A stretch of 8,533 bases of DNA from Nitrospiraceae bacterium. Its GTDB lineage: Bacteria > Nitrospirota > Nitrospiria > Nitrospirales > UBA8639. The DNA is taken from NCBI GenBank assembly GCA_003523945.1, contig DOFS01000476.1, forward strand, positions 1-8,533, written 5' to 3'. The translations under genes and the position numbers were made by a program. This document shows positions 1 through 6,764 of this stretch, one piece after another. The first letter of the stretch is position 1, and each line of letters opens with the position of its first letter. The notes under the pieces were generated by a model. That model saw nothing but the letters and a program-made list of their open reading frames with translations, ran no database searches and was not told the DNA's origin.

Positions 1-127
1 CGGTAGCCCGGGGGAAGATCAGACTCCGCCGCGCCCAGTTGACGACAGATGTTGCCCACCAATGTCCCGCCTCCCTTTGGCGAAGGGCATAGATGACCTG
101 CTCCTCCGAAAATGTTGAGCGCTTCAT
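1..127 (-). pseudogene. IS3-family transposase OrfA, N-terminal part, frameshifted and cut by the window edge
   Basis: OrfA is the helix-turn-helix subunit of IS3-family transposases. The reading from 127 leftwards begins MKRSTFSEEQVIYALRQREAG, the usual start of this type (MKxSxFxEEQI..ALxQxEAG). After that the frame gives an unrelated peptide, but the next frame gives LVGNICRQLGAAES, which is the expected continuation (the recognition-helix region). One base therefore appears to be missing near position 63. Around positions 10-20 the homology seems to slip back to the first frame, as if a second indel compensates. A strong ribosome-binding site (AAGGAGG, 7 bases before ATG) fixes the start. 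The gene continues past the left edge, so the OrfB integrase half is not visible. The subgroup cannot be named; the frameshift could also be a sequencing error. Confidence 0.75.
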
Positions 128-180
128 GGGTCCCCTCCTTGCGTCTTGGACCATCGAAGTTTCCATTCTACTCGGGCTTT

Positions 181-210
181 TAAGTGCTGTCTTTTTTGGG
201 AAGGAAGTCA
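181..210 (-). repeat. Candidate left terminal inverted repeat of the left IS3-type element
   Basis: Read on the minus strand, this begins TGACTTCCTTCCCAAAAAAG, about 83 bases before the OrfA start codon. IS3-family ends typically start with TGA followed by a C-rich then A-rich stretch, and lie 50-100 bases from orfA. If correct, the element occupies 1-210 and extends left out of the window, ending about 110 bases downstream of the AsnB-like gene. The matching right end is outside the window, so this is inference from pattern and spacing only. Confidence 0.35.
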
Positions 211-322
211 CTCCAGAAAGTTTAGGAGTAAAATTACTACTATCGAATAATATTCTATTTCCTATGTGGTTTTTCGAAAATCTAATCCGTAGCCCTGATG
301 CAATGCAAAATTGAATCGGGCC

Positions 323-2215
323 TTACCTTCTGGATATCTTTCTCAAACGGTTTTCTGGAGCAGACACGGGAACGGAATCAAAAAGCAGTAGTTCTGGAAG
401 TCCCGCCTTGAATCTCGGAAGTTCTTCCTGGAGGGCCACACAGAGCGCTACCCGCCGCAAGGTGTCGAAGTCTGAGCCCTCGTTCCCTCGCACGAAGCGA
501 ACAAGTCTCCTAAGACCCGGCGCACGTTCAATCAGTTTGCGGAGTTGGCCACGCAGCTGGATCTTTAAGGGACTTTCCTGGTGACGTTTTTGCGCCTGGG
601 CAGCAAAGAACCGATCCCGAATCTCTGACAGTTGCTTACAATCCAGAATCTCACCCAACACTCCTTGGGAAACCCGTTCGGGAGTCAGTAGACGCATAAA
701 GGTCTCGCGAATGTTCTGGTCCGTCCTGAACAGATAGGGCCAGTCTGCAACACTATCGGTGCTGGTCCTGGGAAAAGAGGCCGCTTTTGGCATATGACTT
801 TTGAGCATGGCAATGTAACCGTTCTTATCCGTGCGCATTTCACGGGGTATTTGGCAGATCACATCAAGAACTGTTCGAGTCAGGAAGGGTCGTCGTTGGG
901 GAACCATCAATTCTCGGAAGTAACCCAGGGAGAAAATAAAACGGTTTACCCGAATATTGAGATAAATGAAATCTTTAAGGTCATTCGGATTGCGACTGAC
1001 GCACCCAGAAAGAATGGAACGGATTGCCCCCTCATAGTCAACCCGAAATTTGTCCAAGCGTTCCTGACGAAACACCTTTCTGACTGAATAAGGTAAAGTT
1101 GGAGGCAGAACTCTAGAGATGGCGTCCCGTTCATCATTCACATGGCCAACCCAACCCCAGATTTCATCCCCAAGTAGTTCAAATTCTGCTTCCGGCCTAT
1201 GCAACTCCCCGTAACACTGGGGGAGCTCAATGTACCAACCGAGATTATCGTTCATCAACTCGCTGACGCACACCCATGGGCGTAAGATGCGGGGTAGGCG
1301 TTCCACATCGTATGGGAAGAAGTGGAAGTCAGTATCAAAGGCGCTTGCAAGGCATCGTGCAATCTCAGGATCAGAACCTTTGAGGTCATCGCGCACACCC
1401 CAGCTCCTAGCTGTTTGAGGTCTACTGCCTAGCTGCTCCATAGCCTCAAGTATGCCTCTGGAATCCCAACCTCCAGTGAGCATGAGATCATACTCAGGGG
1501 CACCCTGGCCCAGAATGATACGATGGCCTTCTAGCACGGCAACATGAAGGTCGGCCATGGCCTTCTCGCGAGAGGTTATCCTTCGAGGTTCGTACTGCAA
1601 ACTCCAATAGCGCATGGCATTCAACCGGAGATCGTCTAATCCTAACGATAATTGAGTTGCAGGTTCCAGGACCGAAATGCCTTCTAACATGGCCCTTTTT
1701 CCAAACGGGTAACCAGCAGTTAGAAACTGAACGACGCCCTCGATGGACAACTTTGGCTCAAGATCCGTTACCGGGAAGATTGCCTTAGCCTGGGACCCAA
1801 AGCAGAACCAACCTGGTCCCTGTGCATAGAGCAGTGGGAGCTGTCCAAGCCGGTCGTTGACAATGTGCAGCCGACGCTGCCCTTTGTCGATCAGAACGAT
1901 AATGAAAGACCCTTCCAGATCTTCCCAGCTTTTAAGTTCGTCGCGGCGATAGGACTCGAGAATTTCAGTAGCCGAGAGCCTACGATAGGGTTTCACCGGA
2001 GAGAGAGCTGCCCCCTGTACCATGACTAATAGCCCGGAAGCGTCGTCTCGAATGGTTTCGATTCTCCCCTTCAACCCCACAGCAGCCAGGGCCACGCCGG
2101 AACACGGCGCGAAAAAAGTAGTCTCACTGCCCGGTATCTGGACCAGAGCACGAGCGCCGAGTTTCAGGTCTGGAGTGGAAGTTCCCAGCGCAATTAATCC
2201 CAAGATTCCCGACAT
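323..2215 (-). CDS. Asparagine-synthase-like (AsnB family) amidotransferase, glutaminase Cys replaced by Ser, polysaccharide locus
   Basis: A 630-residue protein with the two-domain layout of glutamine-dependent asparagine synthases. The N-terminal Ntn-hydrolase-like half has MSGILG at the start, LEGSF at 100-104, DRLGQLPLLY at 121-130 and FGSQAKAIF at 139-147. The C-terminal ATP-pyrophosphatase half has the PP-loop LTGGWDS (246-252), a GDE motif (349-351, the acidic motif of the synthetase active site) and RPFLTRTVLDV (442-452), the usual late motif. The family normally starts Met-Cys-Gly-Ile, where Cys is the glutaminase nucleophile; here it is Ser, so glutamine hydrolysis is probably lost or altered. 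I chose the ATG at 2215 over one 24 codons upstream because it gives the family N-terminus and has GGGAG about 9 bases before it. Relatives in O-antigen loci (for example Francisella WbtH) amidate uronic acids. Its DNA looks more G+C-rich than the polymerase gene. The exact substrate is unknown. Confidence 0.85.
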   Translation of the reverse strand: MSGILGLIALGTSTPDLKLGARALVQIPGSETTFFAPCSGVALAAVGLKGRIETIRDDASGLLVMVQGAALSPVKPYRRLSATEILESYRRDELKSWEDLEGSFIIVLIDKGQRRLHIVNDRLGQLPLLYAQGPGWFCFGSQAKAIFPVTDLEPKLSIEGVVQFLTAGYPFGKRAMLEGISVLEPATQLSLGLDDLRLNAMRYWSLQYEPRRITSREKAMADLHVAVLEGHRIILGQGAPEYDLMLTGGWDSRGILEAMEQLGSRPQTARSWGVRDDLKGSDPEIARCLASAFDTDFHFFPYDVERLPRILRPWVCVSELMNDNLGWYIELPQCYGELHRPEAEFELLGDEIWGWVGHVNDERDAISRVLPPTLPYSVRKVFRQERLDKFRVDYEGAIRSILSGCVSRNPNDLKDFIYLNIRVNRFIFSLGYFRELMVPQRRPFLTRTVLDVICQIPREMRTDKNGYIAMLKSHMPKAASFPRTSTDSVADWPYLFRTDQNIRETFMRLLTPERVSQGVLGEILDCKQLSEIRDRFFAAQAQKRHQESPLKIQLRGQLRKLIERAPGLRRLVRFVRGNEGSDFDTLRRVALCVALQEELPRFKAGLPELLLFDSVPVSAPENRLRKISRR

Positions 2216-2511
2216 CAAATAGTCTCCCGGAAATATGAAAAACCAATGATCAACCTCGTGGCAGTAATAATCGGTGCAAGAATACAATCACTTAGAAGTA
2301 CGGAAGATTGTTAATCACCGACCTTTTATCAAATCTGGTGTCTGAGCGGCTGACGAGAAGACCGCGTCTATTGTTGTCTTTTCATTTCCACTAATAAACT
2401 GAGTTTCCTCGATTTCGTTGGAAAGATCGCGACCCTAGGGCGGGATTTATTTAAAGAAATCGCCTATTCTTGAACGAAATATTGCCATTCCATATCATGA
2501 ATGCCAGCGAA

Positions 2512-2540
2512 ATTATAAGCTTCCCGCGTTTTCCTCGCAA
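2512..2540 (-). promoter_or_regulatory. Sigma70-type promoter for the AsnB-like gene
   Basis: On the minus strand, TTGCGA (-35, 4 of 6 consensus bases) and TATAAT (-10, perfect) are separated by 17 bases. Transcription would begin near 2505 and run into the AsnB-like gene whose start codon is at 2215, giving a leader of about 290 bases. Placement downstream of the SKGYDS-type gene suggests that the last gene is at least partly transcribed on its own. Seen in sequence only. Confidence 0.5.
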
Positions 2541-2662
2541 AACGTGAGTCATCACGAAATTGAACACGATGGTGGACTTAACCTTAAACCAGGTAGGCTG
2601 TGGTTATTACGAATAACATGGTTTCCCTCATACCATAGCTGTGTTATTACTACAAAATCACT

Positions 2663-2686
2663 GAATAAAAGGAATTCCTCTTCCTT
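2663..2686 (-). terminator. Weak candidate terminator downstream of the SKGYDS-type gene
   Basis: On the minus strand, AAGGAA, a 6-base loop, TTCCTT and then TTATTC form a short stem followed by a T-rich run, 48 bases after the stop codon. The stem is only 6 bp and A/T-rich, so efficiency would be poor. An alternative pairing uses the internal palindrome GGAATTCC. Low confidence. Confidence 0.25.
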
Positions 2687-2733
2687 CGGCAACCTCAGGG
2701 CCTTCTCCCGCTATAGCTGATTACAGGTCAAAT

Positions 2734-4194
2734 TTATTCTCTTTCAACAAAATAATTGTTTTTTGCAAGACGATTATTCGCCCAAACGAAGAACAAGTCA
2801 GCATAGTCCGGCAATGCAAAACAAGCAAAGCTTTTCCATTTCTTCTTACGCTTGTGATACAAGTCACCCAACTTCGACCTAAAAAAGTGAACAGGCTCCG
2901 TAAGTCTTCCAAATTTTCTCGGAAGACGTTTACCATGTTGCTCAAGAAATGCCGCAAGGTCACTCAGTTGATCAGGGACATTGGGATAGAACCGGTACCC
3001 AGCAATAGTGGCCCTTTTTTTGATTCCGAACGTACCTCGCCTCACCCCCTGTTGCTCCAGAATTCTACGTGGAATCGGTCGATCATAGTCTCCGCCAATC
3101 CGCCACGGATTCATAGCAGAGCTGTCGTTAATTTGTTTCAAGCAATCGAGTCTGGAAGCACCGATACATGGGATACTGGCAAGAAATACACCTTTATGTA
3201 AACGCCATTCGGTCAATCCACAGCCGGATGTATCACCATCTCGGTCCACGAAATGATGTGAGTCAATAAATTTCTGCTTCAAACCCTTTTGCCATACAAT
3301 ATCTCCGTGTGTTCCCACGACCAAAAGAGTCAAATCATCTGGATAATCAAATATTGTCATATTTAAATCGAATGGTTCGCCCAGTCCTGCCCACACTAAA
3401 TCGTAGTCCCGATAAGCTGATAGCCTTGAAATAACACTTTTTACGGGGATGCCAAGCGTTTCCGCCACATCTTGACCAGAATCGTCGTGCTTGGAAATTC
3501 CGACATGCGAGATCGTAAGTGCGGAACGAATGCCTAGTGGTTTAGCGATCGCCGCTGATGCGGCTGAATCATACCCTTTAGAAATTGTTACTACCGGAGC
3601 CACCTTGAACCGCCGCTTCCCATCCTGTAAATTAGAGCGAATTGTGGAAATTGTCGTATTCAAGAAATGCTCATACTCTTCAAACGAAGTGAAGTTGTGC
3701 TCAGCGTGTGTTCGTTCCTCCAGCGCTCCTTTGGAATAGCAAAGTTTGTCATAGATCAGCACACGGATTTCATCTCCGTCTAAAGTAGGCAAATTTCTGG
3801 GGAGATGCCCATGATTATTGAGGTAACGTGACAACGCTTTAGAATAGGGAAAGGCAGGGTCCAAACGGAGGTTGGATACGGATAAGAGGCAAGCTAAGGA
3901 ATTGGATACCAGTAACTCTTTCTTTCTGTCCACGTAGAACAATCGATCAAGTGGACTTGTGGAGCATATGAACGACACTGTGTTGTCTCTCAGGCGAATT
4001 CCGGTTCCGATGATGACAGGGACCTCGAGATCAAAGTCAGCTCTCCAAAATTCCCCGGCCCAAGTCCCTTCGAACACCCATTCGTCAGCATACTCGACGC
4101 GACATCCATGAAGAACATTCACTGTGTCGGCGGCAACGTTTGCGCACCAGGACAATTTGGGCCAATGGTCTATTTGTTGTCGACGAAGCTTCAT
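2734..4194 (-). CDS. Asparagine-synthase-like protein with SKGYDS PP-loop and vestigial N-terminal domain
   Basis: A 486-residue protein, shorter than the 600-650 of complete AsnB. The C-terminal part is an ATP-pyrophosphatase domain: PP-loop VTISKGYDS (202-210; consensus SGGxDS, first G replaced by K), GTHGDIVW (294-301, position of the usual GxGGDE motif, with D but no E) and DRPIPRRI (371-378) leading to GTFGIKK. The first ~150 residues keep a worn relic of the glutaminase-like fold: STSPLDRLFYV (78-88) and LLVSNSLACLL (94-104) correspond to the 'DRxGxxPLYY...FaSE.kaLL' block. There is no N-terminal Cys. It probably activates a carboxylate with ATP and joins an amine to it. It sits in the same orientation as the other AsnB-like gene 518 bases downstream, which suggests a shared pathway. 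The ATG at 4194 is the first start; only a weak GGA lies about 9 bases upstream. Product and donor are unknown. Confidence 0.75.
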   Translation of the reverse strand: MKLRRQQIDHWPKLSWCANVAADTVNVLHGCRVEYADEWVFEGTWAGEFWRADFDLEVPVIIGTGIRLRDNTVSFICSTSPLDRLFYVDRKKELLVSNSLACLLSVSNLRLDPAFPYSKALSRYLNNHGHLPRNLPTLDGDEIRVLIYDKLCYSKGALEERTHAEHNFTSFEEYEHFLNTTISTIRSNLQDGKRRFKVAPVVTISKGYDSAASAAIAKPLGIRSALTISHVGISKHDDSGQDVAETLGIPVKSVISRLSAYRDYDLVWAGLGEPFDLNMTIFDYPDDLTLLVVGTHGDIVWQKGLKQKFIDSHHFVDRDGDTSGCGLTEWRLHKGVFLASIPCIGASRLDCLKQINDSSAMNPWRIGGDYDRPIPRRILEQQGVRRGTFGIKKRATIAGYRFYPNVPDQLSDLAAFLEQHGKRLPRKFGRLTEPVHFFRSKLGDLYHKRKKKWKSFACFALPDYADLFFVWANNRLAKNNYFVERE

Positions 4195-4342
4195 AATTAA
4201 TTCCGATTAAACGTCTACGAAGATATTTGTTATTCAGGGGGGTTCAAGCAAGATAACCATCCAGTGCGGACAAACAATGAATTAACACAAACACGGGGCC
4301 ACTCACAATATCTCTGATCCCAACTTGTCTTCTCCCGGCCCA

Positions 4343-4668
4343 TCATGCTCCCTTACGGACAGCGACAGTTAAAACAAAGAACAACAAAGCCAAAAAATAT
4401 CTGCGTTCAAAAAACATTCAAAAAAAGTTGTATGTGAGTACATCAATCAAAATTATACCCGCAATGATTGCACTACCAGAAACCCATTCTAAGGACCCAT
4501 GTATACCAGAGGTAATGTCAGAGAATTATTTATAACTCGAATAGACGGCCTATCTGCTGTCCTTCTCTCCAACAACAAATTGGCTCCATCAAGCATTACC
4601 ATGAGAGGTTCGAACCACGAAAACGGCATATGTTTGTTCCACAAAGGGCCCCCATTGAAACCCCTTAG
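4343..4668 (-). pseudogene. Possible remnant of a membrane-protein gene (C-terminal part)
   Basis: Read on the minus strand, one frame (4668 to 4489) gives a 59-codon open stretch containing LLLERRTADRPSIRVINNS and ending LPLVYMGP-stop. Shifting one frame at the ...YMG position continues as SLEWVSGSAIIAGIILIDVL, a clear hydrophobic segment, which ends at a stop at 4418. After that the same frame runs MFFERRYFLALLFFVLTVAV, another hydrophobic stretch, to a stop at 4343. The pattern (polar loop, xxxSx.INNSLxL, then W..GSAIIAGIIL) faintly recalls the last helices of EamA/DMT-type transporters, but I cannot confirm this by eye. The same orientation as the locus and the need for one frameshift and one stop read-through suggest a decayed gene. 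It could also be chance open reading. Confidence 0.27.
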
Positions 4669-4738
4669 TCAAATCCCTCCTACAGGCCGACCGACGCAGG
4701 TCTTGGCGGTGCGTCAGCGAGCTCTGGCAAAATTCGAC

Positions 4739-4873
4739 TCAATCGGCTTGTTCATTCAAATCCTTCGGGGCCTCAGATTTTTCACGGAGTTCATCGGTCA
4801 AATTGGGATATTTCGCCTCATTAATCTGCAGGAATTCTCCAAGGCTTTGTCGGCGTGGTGTAAAAGGAGCCAT
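4739..4873 (-). CDS. Small unidentified ORF (44 aa)
   Basis: The minus-strand frame just after the polymerase stop codon is open and encodes a charged, helix-prone peptide starting MAPFTPRRQSLGEFLQINEA and ending DLNEQAD-stop. Codon choice looks ordinary for coding DNA. The frame is also open back to the polymerase TAA (9 codons earlier plus that stop) and continues about 48 more codons past its own TGA, so it may be part of a longer broken gene. No ribosome-binding site precedes the ATG and I recognise no family. A longer opposite-strand ORF overlaps it. It may not be expressed. Confidence 0.2.
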   Translation of the reverse strand: MAPFTPRRQSLGEFLQINEAKYPNLTDELREKSEAPKDLNEQAD

Positions 4874-4903
4874 CCAAATTTCGTGGATAAACTCTTTTGA
4901 TAT

Positions 4904-6373
4904 TTAGGGAGAGCTCGAATTTCCATCACGATGGGTTTTCTGAGGAAAAGTCGTTCCGAGAAAAGCCAGTCCCAGATAAAGTCCTGAAAGTCCCTCTAAC
5001 ATGTGTCCAGCCACCCCCATCATAATAAAACCTAAAATGGCTGCCAAGGGAACAACATTCCTCGTTATTTTACGATACAATAGCGTCTTGAAAATTAATT
5101 TTATAAGAAAAATAGTTAGAATAGTTAGTCCTATTAAGCCAGTTTCAACACCAACTTGCATATAGATGGAATGCCAGGCAAATTTTTGCCCCTGTTTAAA
5201 GGTCACCTCTTTGTCCATCCAGGAATAGCTAGCGTATGCCTCCGTCCCCAGACCTGGTCCAACACCCCAAATCGGAGAATCCGCTAGTATTTTTGGAAAG
5301 AGCTGCCATTGCTGACCACGCCCTGAGGTCTTCTCAGAAAATGTACTTTGGGAGTCGGTAGCCATTTCAAAATACTTCGAAACCTTTTCTCCACTCTTGG
5401 TTTGCAACACTCCCACTAACACACATCCCATCAAGAGGATCCCGAAAAAGACTTTCCATCTTTGTTGGGACTGAAAAAAAACCGTCACCACGATGCCGAC
5501 GAAGACCACTAGCCAACTGCTTCGCGAGGTGGATAATAATAAAAAGACCCCGCACATGGCGATCAAGGTATTCCTCACAATATTAGAACGCTCTAGAAAA
5601 AGCCATTTCCCATTATCTGCCATTGCCAGAAGCAGAAACAATGCGGTAGGAAGTCCCAAAAAAAGGGGGTTCCCCAAACGCACTCCATCGATGTCAAACA
5701 TTCCCAAGCGTTCACTTTGTCCAATCATCCCAATGGCAACTGAAAAAATGGAAATACCCAGACCGGCTAGTGCTGTGGCCAAGTACCTCTGGTGTCTTGC
5801 AAGAAGATAAATACTGGCCGCACTACAAAACATCTCCATAACAGAAAGATTGGAGTAATATAACCTCGTTAAGATTACAGATATGCCCCAATACACCGTC
5901 ATCATAATGAAAAACCACCTTATGAGATGATTGTCCCAGAGCCTTAAACATTCCTTAGGAAAACGGACCAACCAAAAGACTAGCCCTAATGCAAGCAACA
6001 CTAAGATAGAATTATATAAAAAGAAAGTTCGGGTATACACAAGAGCAGGTAATGAGGCAACCGTTAATGCCACAAAAGCCGGTATATTTCTTTTGAGTCC
6101 ATACCACGTGAGAAAGGCAATCAAAAAAATAAAACACCACAAACTTCCTGCTTGAAAAAGACCAAGCCTCACCAAAAGCAAAGCAGGGACTGTACACCAA
6201 GCCACCTGTGCAAGGAGGAAATTATCAAGCTTGTCCGACTTGATAGGAATCTGTTTTTTTAGAAATGGTTTTGTGCCGGAAGTTCCCATTCCTTGAGAGT
6301 TGTCTATTGTAGAATAGGGCATGGTATTTAAAGAGGTGAGAAAATTAGTATTTTCATTTAACTGGCAGCTCAT
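4904..6373 (-). CDS. O-antigen polymerase/ligase family membrane protein (Wzy/WaaL-like)
   Basis: A 489-residue inner-membrane protein with about eleven or twelve hydrophobic segments between residues 50 and 475, preceded by a polar tail of about 45 residues. It shows the marks of the Wzy_C family: TSRSSWLVV (282-290) in a membrane segment, then the large periplasmic loop with SGRGQQW (350-356), the P-x-x-G-x-G-x-G pattern in SPIWGVGPGLG (366-376) and HSIYMQVGVETGLIGL (401-416), the usual 'HN.yl..l.e.GliGl' with Asn replaced by Ser. Such proteins polymerise lipid-linked repeat units (Wzy) or ligate glycan to lipid A or protein (WaaL); sequence alone does not separate these, but a lone copy beside a glycosyltransferase favours polymerase. 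The first ATG is chosen because a promoter lies just upstream, giving a leader of about 19 bases; no clear ribosome-binding site is seen. ATGs at 6322 and 6289 are alternatives. The DNA is A+T-richer than the AsnB-like gene. Confidence 0.87.
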   Translation of the reverse strand: MSCQLNENTNFLTSLNTMPYSTIDNSQGMGTSGTKPFLKKQIPIKSDKLDNFLLAQVAWCTVPALLLVRLGLFQAGSLWCFIFLIAFLTWYGLKRNIPAFVALTVASLPALVYTRTFFLYNSILVLLALGLVFWLVRFPKECLRLWDNHLIRWFFIMMTVYWGISVILTRLYYSNLSVMEMFCSAASIYLLARHQRYLATALAGLGISIFSVAIGMIGQSERLGMFDIDGVRLGNPLFLGLPTALFLLLAMADNGKWLFLERSNIVRNTLIAMCGVFLLLSTSRSSWLVVFVGIVVTVFFQSQQRWKVFFGILLMGCVLVGVLQTKSGEKVSKYFEMATDSQSTFSEKTSGRGQQWQLFPKILADSPIWGVGPGLGTEAYASYSWMDKEVTFKQGQKFAWHSIYMQVGVETGLIGLTILTIFLIKLIFKTLLYRKITRNVVPLAAILGFIMMGVAGHMLEGLSGLYLGLAFLGTTFPQKTHRDGNSSSP

Positions 6374-6398
6374 GATTAAGTGAACATAAAAAGAAAAA

Positions 6399-6426
6399 AG
6401 TATAAAATTTGGATTTCATTTGTTAA
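6399..6426 (-). promoter_or_regulatory. Sigma70-type promoter for the polymerase gene
   Basis: On the minus strand, TTAACA (-35, 5 of 6) and TATACT (-10, 5 of 6) are 16 bases apart, with an A/T-rich region below. The predicted transcription start near 6392 is about 19 bases before the ATG at 6373. This supports the first ATG as the real start and suggests the polymerase gene does not depend on read-through from the glycosyltransferase gene. Confidence 0.5.
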
Positions 6427-6449
6427 ACCATGTCAGATCAATGGTTAAC
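6422..6449. promoter_or_regulatory. Operator-like inverted repeat overlapping the -35 box of the polymerase promoter
   Basis: Arms GTTAAACCAT (6422-6431) and ATGGTTAAC (6441-6449) pair as a 9-bp inverted repeat with one extra A in the left arm, spaced by GTCAGATCA. The left arm covers most of the -35 element (6421-6426). Arm length and centre spacing fit the binding site of a dimeric repressor or activator, but no regulator gene is in the window. Confidence 0.4.
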
Positions 6450-6485
6450 AGGATCCGTATTGAAATTAGAAGCCCTTCTGGCAAA

Positions 6486-6621
6486 CTGGAATCTCTCTTC
6501 CTTATCATTCCCGAGATGTGCTATCGGGAATCTATCTTGGTTTCTTGTCTGATGGATCCCCGCCACCAACCTGCAGGGATGGCGCAGGAAAGAAAAGATT
6601 CCAGCCAATATCTGCGGGGAT
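6486..6621. repeat. Cluster of interleaved palindromes, dispersed intergenic repeat (REP/MITE-like)
   Basis: Three perfect 8-bp inverted repeats lie in 136 bases: CTGGAATC (6486-6493) with GATTCCAG (6597-6604); ATTCCCGA (6507-6514) with TCGGGAAT (6524-6531), loop 9; and ATCCCCGC (6556-6563) with GCGGGGAT (6614-6621). The wording 'TCATTCCCG...CGGGAATC...TTTCTTGT..TGGATCCCCGC...GCGGGGAT' is of the kind seen in dispersed palindromic intergenic repeats of many bacterial genomes. The element contains no ORF of note. Copy number cannot be judged from one window. Confidence 0.5.
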
Positions 6622-6764
6622 TAGGATGGCTTTGCTTTCGGCTTAGGTCGCACTCTCAGTGAGATCTGACACTGTCCGTTAGCTGACAACTAAGTTTTTA
6701 CAATTTGGAATTTTTTGCTCTCCTTCAACCAGTCAATCCTAGGCTTAAGGGAGTATAGGTTTAA

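Larger units (their letters stand above)
2216..2733. other. Intergenic region between the two AsnB-like genes
   Basis: This 518-base stretch contains no convincing gene on either strand; minus-strand frames are short and broken. It carries one good promoter for the downstream gene (2512-2540), leaving an untranslated leader of nearly 300 bases. It also has a perfect 6-bp hairpin GTTATT-ACG-AATAAC (2603-2617) without an adjoining U-run, and a weak terminator-like stem at 2669-2686. The purpose of the long leader is not evident. Confidence 0.6.
4195..4903. other. Long intergenic region with apparent gene debris
   Basis: 709 bases separate the polymerase stop codon from the SKGYDS-type gene start. 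No intact recognisable gene lies here. Minus-strand frames hold short, protein-like pieces separated by stops and a frame change (see the entries at 4343-4668 and 4739-4873). The last ~140 bases before 4194 show no recognisable signal apart from a weak ribosome-binding site. No tRNA or array is seen. A perfect TATAAT on the minus strand (4452-4457) has no acceptable -35. Confidence 0.5.
6374..6764. other. Intergenic region between glycosyltransferase and polymerase genes
   Basis: 391 bases with no convincing gene. From left to right it holds the polymerase promoter (6399-6426), an inverted repeat abutting it (6422-6449) and a cluster of palindromes (6486-6621). The remaining 140 bases next to the glycosyltransferase stop codon show no strong terminator on the minus strand. 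An open frame on the plus strand (6420-6662) overlaps the palindromes and does not look protein-like. Confidence 0.6.

Noticed and set aside
93..314. 73-codon open frame on the plus strand
   Set aside because: It lies antisense to the IS3 OrfA start and its terminal region; no ribosome-binding site or family resemblance.
4452..4457. Perfect TATAAT on the minus strand as promoter for the SKGYDS-type gene
   Set aside because: No -35 element at 16-18 bases, no extended -10, and it lies within an apparent former coding stretch 258 bases from the gene.
4607..4616. GGTTCGAACC, like the T-loop of a tRNA
   Set aside because: Flanking bases cannot form T, anticodon or acceptor stems on either strand; it is only a short palindrome.
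323..4873. Lasso-peptide cluster (AsnB-like cyclase plus small precursor ORF at 4739-4873)
   Set aside because: The small ORF lacks the YxxPxLxxxG leader motif, no PqqD-like or transglutaminase-like partner is present, and the neighbours are glycan genes.
4499..4900. 133-codon open frame on the plus strand with AAGGA just before its ATG
   Set aside because: The SD-like sequence is too close to the ATG (3 bases), the product has no recognisable motif or domain, and it runs opposite to more protein-like minus-strand fragments.
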